The notes below the pieces were generated by a model. The model was not told the origin of the DNA. It saw nothing but the letters and a program-made list of their open reading frames with translations, and searched no databases. Shown here piece by piece: positions 39,935-48,960 of a stretch of DNA of 64,000 nt. The translations under genes were made by a program, and so were the position numbers. Source of the DNA: Arthrobacter sp. 9V (GTDB lineage Bacteria > Actinomycetota > Actinomycetes > Actinomycetales > Micrococcaceae); contig NZ_LR732912.1 of the NCBI RefSeq assembly GCF_902506065.1, positions 4,256,683-4,320,682 of the forward strand, read 5' to 3'. Positions within the stretch are counted from its first letter, which is position 1. Every line of letters begins with the position of its first letter.

Positions 39935-40336
39935 ATGCGTGAGATTCCGGTGGGTTCCATCCACCATCTTGAGATCTGGGTGCCGTTCCTTGAACGTGCA
40001 AAGCAAGAGTGGGGCTGGCTGCTGGGCGAGCTCGGCTATGAACCGTTCAAGGAGTGGCCCACCGGGTGCAGTTGGAAACTTGATGGCACCTATGTGGTGG
40101 TGGAACAGACCGACGCCACTACCGCTACTACCCATCGGCGCACTGATCCAGGGGTCAACCACGTAGCTTTCCACGCCGGAACCCGGGAGAACGTGGACAG
40201 GATCCGGGCGCTCGGAGCGGACGCGGGCTGGTATGAGATGTTCGAGTCGAAGTACCCGCACGCGGGAGGCCCTGATCATTACGCGGCGTACCTGCTTAAT
40301 ACGGACAGCTACGAGGTTGAGTTGGTGGCGGGCTAG
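39935..40336 (+). CDS. VOC family protein
   Basis: A 133-residue glyoxalase-fold protein with SIHHLEIWVPFLERAKQEWGWLLGELGYEPFKEWPTGCSWKL and GVNHVAFHAGTRENVDRIRALGADAGWYEMFESKYPHAGGPDHYAAYLLNTDSYEVELVAG. The His in HHLE, His in NHVAFH and Glu in VELV fit the usual metal ligands. The substrate is unknown. It stands alone between the EamA gene and the HPP gene. Confidence 0.82.
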   Translation: MREIPVGSIHHLEIWVPFLERAKQEWGWLLGELGYEPFKEWPTGCSWKLDGTYVVVEQTDATTATTHRRTDPGVNHVAFHAGTRENVDRIRALGADAGWYEMFESKYPHAGGPDHYAAYLLNTDSYEVELVAG

Positions 40337-40444
40337 GCACCTGTTGGGGGCAATGGTTTACCGGGGTCGCCGTCGGGTACATCACCTTCGATGGACAAAG
40401 CACCCGAACCACTTTGTCCCGCCGCATCGGAGGAGGTTCAGCGC

Positions 40445-40984
40445 ATGTCACGCACACCGGTTCTGAAAGGGGCCAAAGCGGCTGCCGGGGAGCTTGGCGC
40501 GGGCACTTATGCCGCCCTTCTAAGCTTTCTGGTTCTCGGAGTGGCCGGCCTTGTTGGCTTAGTGACACATCTGCCGTGGTTATTTCCCAGCCTGGGACCC
40601 ACAGTTATGCTGTTTTTCGAGTCACCGGAGCAAGAGTCGGCAAGGCCGGTCAACGCCTTGGTAGGCCATGGTGTTGGTTTGGTGGCGGGGGTGGCCTGCT
40701 TTTATGCGCTGGGTCTGACCACTACGCCCCCCGCTCCCGTGGGCGGCCTCAATCCTCAGTATGTGATTGCCGGTGCCTTATCCGTCGCCGTCACCACCAT
40801 GGTTCTGACAGCCATCAAGCGGCCTCATCCACCTGCCGGGGCTACTACGCTGATTGTGAGCCTTGGGATTCTTACCGCTCCTGCCCAACTTCTCAGCATG
40901 GCTGGCGCCATTGTGCTGGTCACCCTGCTGGGTTGGGCAATCAACATCGCCCTCGGCACGAGGCCGGCCCCTAAGAACGGCTAG
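40445..40984 (+). CDS. HPP family membrane protein
   Basis: A 179-residue protein with four helices. The family motif is KRPHPPAGATTLIVSLG, followed by a helix. The N-terminal half has LGAGTYAALLSFLVLGVAGLVGLVTHLPWLFPSLGPTVMLFFESPE. HPP proteins include a plant/cyanobacterial plastid nitrite transporter, but bacterial roles are mostly untested. ATG 40445 is chosen because GGAGG is ten bases before it; 40391 lacks one. Its stop overlaps that of the convergent acetyltransferase gene (CTAG). Confidence 0.85.
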   Translation: MSRTPVLKGAKAAAGELGAGTYAALLSFLVLGVAGLVGLVTHLPWLFPSLGPTVMLFFESPEQESARPVNALVGHGVGLVAGVACFYALGLTTTPPAPVGGLNPQYVIAGALSVAVTTMVLTAIKRPHPPAGATTLIVSLGILTAPAQLLSMAGAIVLVTLLGWAINIALGTRPAPKNG

Positions 40985-41502
40985 AAGTTAACTGGCGGGA
41001 CGGCGGGGCGCCACATGGCTACCCGGGGCCAACGTGTCAGGCCCAACTCAGCCTCGTGCTCCATGAGGCGGGCCAACTCCGGACCCCAACCGCCGGCGTC
41101 GAGCACTTCGAAGCCCAGGCGCCGATAGTACGGGGCGTTCCACGGCACATCCCGGAAGGTGCTCAAAGTTTGCCGCTGCATCCCGTGGCCTCGCGCCCAC
41201 ACGCGCGATGCGTGCAACAGTTCCCGGCCAAGGCCTTGGTGCGCCTGATCCGGATGGACGCTGACCTGCTCTACGTGGCCTTCGCCGTCAACGATGTCCG
41301 CCAGCAGGTACGCCACCGGGTAGTCGAGCCCGTCTACGGACACCCAGGCACGCCCGGCTGCGGCATAGCTTCCCAGTTCATCGATGGAGAGCGGCTCGTC
41401 GTCCGCCACGGAGTCCATACCCAACGCCCTGAAAGCCTCGCCCGCGGCACGCTCGATTTCCTGCAGAATCAGGAGGTCGTCCGCATGCGCGAGCCTGATC
41501 AT
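40981..41502 (-). CDS. GNAT family acetyltransferase
   Basis: A 173-residue GNAT. The acetyl-CoA-binding motif A is VEQVSVHPDQAHQGLGRELLHASRVWARGHGM, followed by DVPWNAPYYRRLGFEVL, with a typical beta4-alpha3 order. Position 1-60 is MIRLAHADDLLILQEIERAAGEAFRALGM. Target unknown. Overlaps the upstream SRPBCC gene by four bases (41499-41502). Confidence 0.88.
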   Translation of the reverse strand: MIRLAHADDLLILQEIERAAGEAFRALGMDSVADDEPLSIDELGSYAAAGRAWVSVDGLDYPVAYLLADIVDGEGHVEQVSVHPDQAHQGLGRELLHASRVWARGHGMQRQTLSTFRDVPWNAPYYRRLGFEVLDAGGWGPELARLMEHEAELGLTRWPRVAMWRPAVPPVNF

Positions 41503-41984
41503 TGCCGTGCGTCCAAGCCTGGCCCGGTTTCCGTTGGAGGAGTTTGGGCCACCAGGAACCCGTTGCGCTTCTCAATGAGGTTCTGCAAGTAGCGGGCCAG
41601 GATCAGCTTCTCCACCAGCCTGCCCAGCGGACCGAACGGTGCAGCGAATTCCACGGTGTCCACCATGAGGGTCCCGCTGCCATCGGGCCGGAACTCGTGC
41701 GTGTGGCGGAGGTACTTGAAGGGGCCCTTCACCTGCTCGTCAGAGAACGACGACGGCTCCTCCATCCGCACAATGCGGCTGGTCATGCGGAACCGGACTC
41801 CGAGGTGCCATGCCTGCCAGGTAACAGTCTCACCTTCGGCAATCAGTCCGGTGGTGACACCGGCGACTGCTTTCTCGCGGCTGTGCGTCATGGACCCCAC
41901 GTGAGCGTCAATGTTGCGGGAAAGATCGAACAGCTCCTGCGGTGACATGCTGGAACGGGTGCGGCAGACAAAAGCGACGGGCAT
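41499..41984 (-). CDS. SRPBCC family ligand-binding protein
   Basis: A 161-residue START/Bet v1-like protein. It has RSSMSPQELFDLSRNIDAHVGSM at the start, the beta-strand pattern GETVTWQAWHLGVRFRMTSRIVRME, FKYLRHTHEFRPDGSGTLMVDTVEFAAPFGPLGRLVEKLILARYLQNLIEKRNGFL at the C-terminal helix. Members bind hydrophobic ligands or are cyclase-like. It is coupled to the acetyltransferase gene and divergent from FUSC. Confidence 0.83.
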   Translation of the reverse strand: MPVAFVCRTRSSMSPQELFDLSRNIDAHVGSMTHSREKAVAGVTTGLIAEGETVTWQAWHLGVRFRMTSRIVRMEEPSSFSDEQVKGPFKYLRHTHEFRPDGSGTLMVDTVEFAAPFGPLGRLVEKLILARYLQNLIEKRNGFLVAQTPPTETGPGLDARQ

Positions 41985-42101
41985 ACCTCGATCTTCCCAG
42001 ACCTTCTCCTCTCTCCGCGCCGGAATCTGCTACGGCTTGTGACCGGGCTTATGGCGGCCCGTGCGGCCATGCTGATAATTTTCAAGGACAACCCTGACTG
42101 A

Positions 42102-43199
42102 TTGGTGGTGTTCGACGTGCCGGCATTGATGGTCCACGCCCGCGAACTCCACAAGTTGGGTCCTGCCAACAACGATCGCCTCTCCGCAGTACGTGTGGCC
42201 TTGAGCGTGGCAGTACCCGGGTTGTTCCTCATTCTCATCGGCCGGCCGGACCTCATGATGTACGCCGTTTTCGGTGCGCTCACCGGAATGTACGGCCGCA
42301 ACGAAACTCATCAGCTCAGGCTAAAACACCAAGCGCAGGCTGCCTTGTTCCTGATGAGCGGGCTGACTATTGGAGTGTTCCTTTCCGTCAACCACATCCA
42401 CTCGTGGTGGTTGGTACTCGTGGCCACGCTGTTTGCCGGCGCAGGATCCCTTTACGCCGATGCTGTGCGCCTCAAACCCATCGGCCCGTTCTTCGGCATC
42501 CTCGCACTGGGAGCTTGCGCCTCCGTGCCCACCAATGTTCCATTGACGACGGCGGTACTCATCGGGGCCGCGTCCGCCGTCTTCTCCCTGGTGGTGGGTT
42601 TCGGCGGCTGGTTCCGGCGGCGCACCTGGGTAGCAGGTGCCGGTCGGGATGTTCCCGTATTTCGCGGTCCGCAGGGACAGAAGAAACTGATGAGGGCTGT
42701 TCTTGTTCACGCCGCACGCTATTCGCTGGCCGTTGGTGCAGCCGGGTCCATTGGAGTCCTCAGCGGCAGCGGCCACCCGCATTGGGCCATGGCCGCAGCG
42801 GCTGTGCCCCTCGCAGGAGCTGACCTCCCAAGCCGCGTCCACCGGGGTATTCACAGAATTGTGGGGACGTTCCTCGGGCTGGGGATCGTCGCCGTCGTGC
42901 TGTTTCCAGGCCCGCTCTCACCGCTTCAGTATTTCCCCGGCCAGACCGCGGTGGTGCTCGCTGTGCTGGTGGTGCTGTGCCAGTTCCCCACGGAGCTGTT
43001 CATGGCAAGGCACTACGGATGGGCCATGGTGTTCTTCACTCCGGTCATCCTGCTGATTGCGCAGCTGGCTTCACCCATGGATCCCGGGGTGCTGGTCCTG
43101 GAACGCGCCATTGAGACGTTCGTGGGAGCCGTGGTTGGCATTGCCGTGGCTGTACTGGTGAGGTCCCCGCGAGGGCGGGTTCCTCAAGAAACGGGCTAG
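42102..43199 (+). CDS. FUSC family transporter-like membrane protein
   Basis: A 365-residue protein with two groups of helices. It has RVALSVAVPGLFLILIGRPDLMMYAVFGALTGMYGRNETHQLRLKHQ in the first group and the FUSC signature HPHWAMAAAAVPLAGADLPSRVHRGIHRIVGTFLGLGIVAVVLF in the second. Family members (YccC, AaeB-like) are thought to export aromatic acids or similar; the substrate is not known here. A GTG at 42102 is the apparent start. It ends 4 bp inside the convergent lipoprotein gene. Confidence 0.88.
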   Translation: MVVFDVPALMVHARELHKLGPANNDRLSAVRVALSVAVPGLFLILIGRPDLMMYAVFGALTGMYGRNETHQLRLKHQAQAALFLMSGLTIGVFLSVNHIHSWWLVLVATLFAGAGSLYADAVRLKPIGPFFGILALGACASVPTNVPLTTAVLIGAASAVFSLVVGFGGWFRRRTWVAGAGRDVPVFRGPQGQKKLMRAVLVHAARYSLAVGAAGSIGVLSGSGHPHWAMAAAAVPLAGADLPSRVHRGIHRIVGTFLGLGIVAVVLFPGPLSPLQYFPGQTAVVLAVLVVLCQFPTELFMARHYGWAMVFFTPVILLIAQLASPMDPGVLVLERAIETFVGAVVGIAVAVLVRSPRGRVPQETG

Positions 43200-43627
43200 T
43201 TCGCTACTACCAGGATGTTCGGGTGGATTTTCGTCAGGCCGCTCGATTCCAGTTCCTTGGTGTCATAGCCGTCGGAAACCAACACCGCCGACTTTTGCTC
43301 GGGCCCGCTGATTCTCAGCATCTCTCCCTGGAGAGAGTCGGTGCAGCCGCTGTGCGAGAAGTACGGATCGGCAGCTGCCACGATCAGGCAGGACGGTCGG
43401 CCTTGCTTGCCTTGTCCCAAGTAGTACTTGTTCCCGTTTGCCTCGGTAACCAGAAGAACCTTTTCCAAATCCAACTGTTCAAGGTTTGTATCCTTGGGTG
43501 GAGTATCTGACTCCGTTGCCTCGCGTTCCAACGCCTTGAAGCCCGTGTACGCGGGACTGGAACAGCCGCCCAGCAGCATTCCGCTAACCACCATGGCCGT
43601 CATGAATGCCAAGGTTTTGTTCTTCAT
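43196..43627 (-). CDS. Small lipoprotein, function unknown
   Basis: A 143-residue exported lipoprotein with signal MKNKTLAFMTAMVVSGMLLGGC (lipobox LLGGC, Cys22). The mature part has a disulfide candidate pair (RPSCLIVAAADPYFSHSGCTDSL) and a beta-rich domain ending LTKIHPNILVVAN. I do not recognise it. It lies between the long ECF sigma gene and FUSC on the same strand as the sigma gene, but no shared motif connects it. Confidence 0.72.
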   Translation of the reverse strand: MKNKTLAFMTAMVVSGMLLGGCSSPAYTGFKALEREATESDTPPKDTNLEQLDLEKVLLVTEANGNKYYLGQGKQGRPSCLIVAAADPYFSHSGCTDSLQGEMLRISGPEQKSAVLVSDGYDTKELESSGLTKIHPNILVVAN

Positions 43628-43711
43628 AGCACTGCCCCCTCAGGCTCGAATGAAGTGTCATGGTAACCCGCCATTCGGCAGGGGTCGTGTCAAGCCAGGG
43701 CGCGGTCGGGG

Positions 43712-45478
43712 CTAGAAGGTATTGGAGAACGCGGCTTTTGCTATGCCTGTGCCGCTGAAGGAATAGTCCAGAGTGGCTGCCTCCTCTTCGTCCTGCTTGA
43801 AAACTCCGAGCAAGAACGTCAACTCGCCAGGGTTCACAGCAGTGCTGGTGCAGCGGAATTGTGTTGTGGCAGCTTTTTCCTTTACACAGGTCCAAGTTGC
43901 CGGTTCACTCAGTTTGCCCGGGATCAAGTCTGTGCCGGCGGACATCGTGAACACCACCTCGGCGGAGGAAGGTACTGCGGCTTGGTCCTTGAGTTCGAAC
44001 GTGACAGTGACATTGGTATCCGACGCCGTTGTCCCTGGCTCTGCGGTGAAGGTGGCCGTCACAGCCGGCGCGGGAGCCGGCGTTTCGCTCGGACCGGGAC
44101 TCGGAGTTGGGCTTGGAGTTGGGCCCGGTACAGCGCTTGCGGTGGTACTCGGAGCAGGCGTGGGGGTAGGTGTTGGGTTGGGTGGCGGCACTGGCAGGGT
44201 CGGTGGGACCGTAGGCGCAATGGAAGGCAGCGGCTGGAGGAGTGGCGGCAGGGGCTTTCCCGGGGATGGCCAGGGATTGGGTAGGAGGCCGGGTCCTTGT
44301 TCCTTGCCCGGCGGGAAGGGAAAGAAGACCGGCTTCTCAGGGGTCCCGTTGGACGGATCGTTGAGGTCCGGAAACAGCGGATTTTCCTCTGAAATGTCCT
44401 CGCCCGCCGGCGGCTTCAGCGGGGGCACGGCGGACTGACCCGCGGTGGGTGCTGCATTTGCCTTCGGTCCCGAGGTGTCCGGTCCTGCGACTCCCAACGC
44501 CATAGCGGCACTCGCGGCGACAGCCGCCACCGCCAACACACCGGCTCCCACTTTCCAGGCGAGGGAGATTCCCTGGGTCGGTACGCCGTGGATTACCGTG
44601 CCGGTGGCGTCAGGGCCGTGCATTACTGTACTGCCGGCCCCTGCCCCTGCCAGCCCCGGGAAAGCCGAACTGAACGCTACCCCCGTTACCAACGGGAAGA
44701 TCCATGCACGCATGGCGGACTGGACGTCATTGAGGTCAAGGAGAAGGGCCGTGCACTGAGGGCAGCCCTCCAGGTGCTCCTGAACCCGCGCCTGGTTGCG
44801 CCGGCTCAGGCCTTCGCGGGAGTAGGCACCCAGCTGCGTTGAGTATTCCTCGCAGTCCTTCCCTGCCGAGGAACTGATGTGGTTCTGGAGGTACTCCTGG
44901 CGAAGACGCTCCCGCGCCCTGAGGGCCAGCGCGGACACTCCATTGGGCGTCAGGCCAAGGAGCGGCGCGGCTGCGGCAGGTTTCAGTCCTTCAATGTCCA
45001 CGTACCAAAGGACTTCCTGCCAACGTTCAGGGAGGGAGCGGAACGCTTGTGCCACGGCCGACGATTCAAATTTAGCTATGGCCGGATCATCGTGGGCGTC
45101 CACGGTATCCAAAATGTAAGACTCGGAGGTCGGGCTCATACGGGTGGCATCCCGGTTCATGCGGTGTGCCAATCGCCGGACCGTGGTCAGCAGGTATGCC
45201 CGGAAGAAGGAGTCGGGCCCCTTCCCGGCGGCCAGGGCCTGGTAAACGGACGTGAAGGCATCTGCCACAACATCGTCAACATCAGCAAAATTGTCCAGTT
45301 GCGCCGCAGCCACGGTTCGGGCACTGGGACGATGCCGGGCAAAGAGCGTTTCGAAGGCAGCCTGGTTCCCCGCACGGACCAGCAGCACCAGTTGTGCATC
45401 GCTGTCCTGGACGGCAACCGCCCCGCCGTCGTGCTTTCCCTGCTGCCGGCCGCCCTCCGGTGGAGCTGTTTCGTCCAT
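43712..45478 (-). CDS. Membrane-tethered ECF sigma factor with extracytoplasmic domain
   Basis: A 588-residue protein. Residues 1-205 are an ECF sigma factor: region 2 with NFADVDDVVADAFTSVYQALAAGKGPDSFFRAYLLTTVRRLAHRMN, region 4 with ERWQEVLWYVDIEGLKPAAAAPLLGLTPNGVSALALRARERLRQEYL. A zinc finger (HLEGCPQCTALLLDLN) and hinge follow, then one membrane helix (VGAGVLAVAAVAASAAMALGVAG, about 308-330), a long Pro/Thr linker (PTPTPAPSTTASAVPGPTPSPTPSPGPS), and a C-terminal beta-domain (AVTATFTAEPGTTASDTNVTVTFELK...WTC...FRCTS...LDYSFSGTGIAKAAFSNTF). The zinc finger acts like a fused anti-sigma, so the sigma would be held at the membrane until the outer domain is sensed. Related to the proteins at 4770 and 55623. 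Confidence 0.93.
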   Translation of the reverse strand: MDETAPPEGGRQQGKHDGGAVAVQDSDAQLVLLVRAGNQAAFETLFARHRPSARTVAAAQLDNFADVDDVVADAFTSVYQALAAGKGPDSFFRAYLLTTVRRLAHRMNRDATRMSPTSESYILDTVDAHDDPAIAKFESSAVAQAFRSLPERWQEVLWYVDIEGLKPAAAAPLLGLTPNGVSALALRARERLRQEYLQNHISSSAGKDCEEYSTQLGAYSREGLSRRNQARVQEHLEGCPQCTALLLDLNDVQSAMRAWIFPLVTGVAFSSAFPGLAGAGAGSTVMHGPDATGTVIHGVPTQGISLAWKVGAGVLAVAAVAASAAMALGVAGPDTSGPKANAAPTAGQSAVPPLKPPAGEDISEENPLFPDLNDPSNGTPEKPVFFPFPPGKEQGPGLLPNPWPSPGKPLPPLLQPLPSIAPTVPPTLPVPPPNPTPTPTPAPSTTASAVPGPTPSPTPSPGPSETPAPAPAVTATFTAEPGTTASDTNVTVTFELKDQAAVPSSAEVVFTMSAGTDLIPGKLSEPATWTCVKEKAATTQFRCTSTAVNPGELTFLLGVFKQDEEEAATLDYSFSGTGIAKAAFSNTF

Positions 45479-45651
45479 GTGATACCCGCTTCGGACACGG
45501 CAAGATCACAGGTAAACGGGCCTTTCGCAGGGTCCGTTTGCGGGACCACGCTGCTGTAGTCCCCGTGCAGCAGCCGTGCCCGGCGCTACACTCCAGCCCC
45601 AGCCTAAGGCCCGTGACCCATCAAGAAAACACCAACGGTAAGTTTTTTGGT

Positions 45652-46431
45652 TTATCGTTCAATCGGCCGACGTGGCGGGCCGGCCGTCAGCTTGGCCGGG
45701 AGAACCCGGGCGAAGAAGCTGATCACCTTGTACCGACGCGTCGGAATGGAGACCCCCTTGCCCTTGGCGTTGGCCTCCAGTCCCTCCCGCACTACGCGCT
45801 CGGCGGTCAGCCAAAGGAAGCGCGGAGCTACGGTCTTATCCATGCCCATGCGATCGTGGAATTCCGTGTGTGTGAAACCGGGACAAACGGCGGTGACCTG
45901 CACCCCGGATTTCGCGTAGGAGATGTTGGCCCAACGGCTGAATGTCACCTGCCACGCTTTCGCTGCGGAGTAAGTGCCCCTGTTGGCGAATGCCGCCACG
46001 CTGGCCACGTTGATGATCCTGCCCTTTCCGCGGGCCAGCATGACCTCGAGGGCCGCGTGGCTCAACTCCATGGGTGTCTGCACGTGAAGCCGCAGGTGCC
46101 GGCGTTCTTCATCCAGGTCATTGCGTTCGAAAGACTTCAAAAGTCCTATGCCGGCGTTATTGACCAGAACATCCACGGGCCGCGCAGCATCCCGCAAGCG
46201 GTCCGCAACGGCCGAGACGCCGACGTCGGTGGTCAAGTCAGCCGAAAGGACCTCCGCCGAGATACTGAAGTCGCGTTCAAATTCCTCGGCTGTGTCCCTC
46301 AAACGCTGTTCATCGCGGGCCACCAGGACCAAGTGGTGTCCGGCTTCGGCGAGCTGGCGGGCGAATTCCGCACCGAGCCCGGCGGTGGCCCCGGTGACGA
46401 GGGCTGTTAGTTCGTTGGCTCGAGTGATCAT
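45652..46431 (-). CDS. Short-chain dehydrogenase/reductase
   Basis: A 259-residue SDR of the classical type. The cofactor motif is ALVTGATAGLGAEFARQLAEAGH (TGxxxGxG), the structural NNAG motif is DVLVNNAGIGLL, and the catalytic triad region is IINVASVAAFANRGTYSAAKAWQVTF (Ser, Tyr, Lys as YSAAK). The Arg in VARDEQRL favours NADPH. The substrate is unknown. It is a solitary gene between the sigma locus and desD. Confidence 0.9.
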   Translation of the reverse strand: MITRANELTALVTGATAGLGAEFARQLAEAGHHLVLVARDEQRLRDTAEEFERDFSISAEVLSADLTTDVGVSAVADRLRDAARPVDVLVNNAGIGLLKSFERNDLDEERRHLRLHVQTPMELSHAALEVMLARGKGRIINVASVAAFANRGTYSAAKAWQVTFSRWANISYAKSGVQVTAVCPGFTHTEFHDRMGMDKTVAPRFLWLTAERVVREGLEANAKGKGVSIPTRRYKVISFFARVLPAKLTAGPPRRPIER

Positions 46432-46531
46432 GCGCCAAGACTAACCCCTCCCCATTTTCCACGCCGAGTAGGCAGTTAACACCCATGTCCCCCGCCACAA
46501 TTGGAGTTAACTGCCATCTCGGCGGAGTGGA

Positions 46532-48373
46532 TCAGGCGAACGTGGCCAAGGGGTTTGCCAGCCGCCCCGCCATCTGAAGTCCGCCGGAGGGGTCCGAGAT
46601 GTCCAGCATCTGCTGGTTGTTCCTCAGCTGAAGGCGGTTGAGGCAGGACAACTCGAAGTCCGGGGCAAACAAATCATGCATGGCGAACTGATCCGCAAGC
46701 TCCGGGTGACGTTGCTGGTATTCCCGCAGCACAGCGGCGGCAGTTCCCCAGAACTCGTCCTCGCGCACCGTCCCGTCCTCAACAAGGATTGCCCCCAGGA
46801 AGCGGAAGATGCAGTCGAACACATCGGTGAAGATTGCAAGGACCATTTCCTCGGCCGGAATTTCCGCCTTCACGCGTGAGACTTCTTCGGGAAGTTCCAG
46901 CCGATCCCCCATGACAACGATTTCCTCGGCAATGTCCTTCATGATCGCGCGGACAGGCACACCGTCCTCGAGGATCAGGATGACGTTTTCGCCGTGCGGC
47001 ATGAACGCGAGCTCGTACTCGTAGAGGCAGTGGACAAGGGGTACAAGGTAGGCCTCGAAGTAGCGGCGAAGCCAATCAGTGGGGACCAATCCGGAGCGTT
47101 CAATCAGGGCAGTCACCACGGAAGTGCCGGCAGCATCCACGTGCAGCAATGATGCCATGGTGGCCAGTTGCTGCCCATCCTTGAGCAACGGCAGCGGACT
47201 TTCCCTCCACAGGGCAGAGAGCATCTTCCGGTACGGGGAACCCTTGGCCGAAGCAGCCTCGTAGTAGTGGTTGTGGTATCCGATTGCCGCGGTTTCACGG
47301 ATCATGGCCAGGCCCCGGTTCTGGAGCTCCTGGTCATTGCCGATCAGTTCCTGCAGCCAGTCATTGATGGCCGGCGTTGCCTTCATGTACTGCGGTGACA
47401 GTCCGCGCATGAAGCCCATGTTCAGCACGGACATTGCCGTTTTGACGTAGGCCTTCTCCGGATAGTCGATGTTGAAGAACGTGCGGATGGACTGCTGTGC
47501 CTGATACGAATCCTCGCCCGTGCCAAGGTTCACGATGTGGCGCTGGGCGATTTCTGCCGCGAACGTCACCGTGAGCTTGTTGTCCCACTGCCACGGATGG
47601 ACCGGCATGAGGAGGTAGTCCTCCGGATCCATGCCGGACGCGGAAAGCTCCGCATTGAACCACGCAAGAGTGGCCGGGCCGAGTTCGGCCTCGAAGTGCG
47701 TCTTGTAATCCAACCCTGCGCTGGACGTGAAGACTGCTTTACTGCGATGGACGGCGATCCACTGGAGCTTCACGGTTGCGCCGGTTTCCGGTGCGAACGC
47801 ATGGTAGTCCGATATCCCGAACCCAAGCCGGCCGTTGTTGGCCACGAAGCACGGGTGTCCCTCGGACATGCTGTGCTCAATGGCTTGGAAGTCAGCGGCC
47901 CGATCAGTACCGCCGGTGATGCCAGCAGCCAATTCCGCCGAACTGAAGGGCTTGCCCTGCTTGTAGGCGTGGCTGGCCAGCGTGCTGCTGATTTCTTCAA
48001 GGTACACGGGCAGCATTTCCTGACGGATGGCCAGTGCCTCATGGAATTCGGCGATGAAGTCCAGCGCGTCCAGCGGCAGTTCTTCGTCGCCGCGGAGGCG
48101 CACCATGGAATCCGCCGCAACGGACCAGTGATCGAGCTGCAGCACACGGGCGCGGAAGCGGTATTCCGTAGCGTCGTCATCGCTCACTACCTTGTAAAGC
48201 CCGACGCCGGCGCCCTCCTCCCGGATCAGCTCCGGGACCAGGATGCGCTCGTGCGAGAACTCGGCAATTGCCTTCCGGACCAGGTGCCGGTTGGCGATGG
48301 CCCAACGTTCGGGGCTCAGGTGGGATACAGAATCGGTGGCCGCAGTGATTGCGGCATCGGCGGTGGTGGTCAC
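46532..48373 (-). CDS. desD: NIS siderophore synthetase (DesD-like)
   Basis: A 613-residue IucA/IucC-family ATP-dependent synthetase. Motifs include EGHPCFVANNGRLGFGISDYHAFAPETGA near residue 170, HPWQWDNKLTVTFA (HPxQ-type active-site segment), SIRTFFNIDYPEKAYVKTAMSVLNMGFMRGLSP, and ANDLWRESP-type helix (MLSALWRESPLP). Last gene of desABCD, each overlapping the next by four bases. DesD joins N-hydroxy-N-succinylcadaverine units into the trimeric hydroxamate desferrioxamine; the assignment rests on operon content and not on this sequence alone. Confidence 0.9.
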   Translation of the reverse strand: MTTTADAAITAATDSVSHLSPERWAIANRHLVRKAIAEFSHERILVPELIREEGAGVGLYKVVSDDDATEYRFRARVLQLDHWSVAADSMVRLRGDEELPLDALDFIAEFHEALAIRQEMLPVYLEEISSTLASHAYKQGKPFSSAELAAGITGGTDRAADFQAIEHSMSEGHPCFVANNGRLGFGISDYHAFAPETGATVKLQWIAVHRSKAVFTSSAGLDYKTHFEAELGPATLAWFNAELSASGMDPEDYLLMPVHPWQWDNKLTVTFAAEIAQRHIVNLGTGEDSYQAQQSIRTFFNIDYPEKAYVKTAMSVLNMGFMRGLSPQYMKATPAINDWLQELIGNDQELQNRGLAMIRETAAIGYHNHYYEAASAKGSPYRKMLSALWRESPLPLLKDGQQLATMASLLHVDAAGTSVVTALIERSGLVPTDWLRRYFEAYLVPLVHCLYEYELAFMPHGENVILILEDGVPVRAIMKDIAEEIVVMGDRLELPEEVSRVKAEIPAEEMVLAIFTDVFDCIFRFLGAILVEDGTVREDEFWGTAAAVLREYQQRHPELADQFAMHDLFAPDFELSCLNRLQLRNNQQMLDISDPSGGLQMAGRLANPLATFA

Positions 48374-48960
48374 AGGGATTCTCCTCTGGTCGCCGCGGCA
48401 GGCGCGGCCAGAATCGGGGTCAGGGTGGCGAGGTAATCCTCACGGGTGCAGAAGCTCAGCAGCGCTTGTTTCTGGTCTTCGGCAGGGTCGACGGCGGGAA
48501 GGGTCACCACGCCGTGCGGCCGAAAGCCCACTTTTTCATTGAGGACGTGGATTTTGTGGTTACGGGCGTCAGGTTCGACCACGACGCGCCGGGTTGCGGG
48601 GTCAGCGAACAGTTCGGCCATCACGGACTGCATGACGTGGGTGGTGAAGCCGGGCTTCGGCTCGCCCTCGGGTGGTGAGACCAGAAGATGCATGCCAACA
48701 TCACCTCGCTGGACCTCGTAGACGTCCGCCAACGGCGAGGACTCCGGCCGGTACCGCTCCATCAGGAAGGCGGGAACGCCGTCGTCGAGCCCCACAAACG
48801 CTTGGTGGTGGCCCGATTCGGCAATCCGGGAGTACTCCTCCACGACGTCCTGCTCGGTTGCCGAAAGCATGCCCCAGAACCGGGCGTACTCCTGGCTGAC
48901 CCAGCTGTGGAGGACAGGTGCATCCGCTACGGGATCTACCGGCCGGAACGTGAAGCTCAT
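48370..48960 (-). CDS. desC: Siderophore N-acyltransferase (DesC-like)
   Basis: A 196-residue GNAT-fold acyltransferase of the IucB/RhbD type. It has FRPVDPVADAPVLHSWVSQEYARFWGMLSATEQDVVEEY, VGLDDGVPAFLMERYRPESSPLADVYEVQRGDVGMHLLVSPPEG and RRVVVEPDARNHKIHVLNEKVGFRPHGVVTLP. It acylates the hydroxylamine of N-hydroxycadaverine with succinyl- or acetyl-CoA. Coupled by four-base overlaps to desB and desD. Confidence 0.88.
   Translation of the reverse strand: MSFTFRPVDPVADAPVLHSWVSQEYARFWGMLSATEQDVVEEYSRIAESGHHQAFVGLDDGVPAFLMERYRPESSPLADVYEVQRGDVGMHLLVSPPEGEPKPGFTTHVMQSVMAELFADPATRRVVVEPDARNHKIHVLNEKVGFRPHGVVTLPAVDPAEDQKQALLSFCTREDYLATLTPILAAPAAATRGESL

Noticed and set aside
45500..45560. ACCCTnnGAAAGGCC similarity between leaders of the 4770 and 43712 sigma genes
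   Set aside because: In one gene the match is a ribosome site next to the ATG, in the other it is about 60 bp upstream, so positions do not agree.
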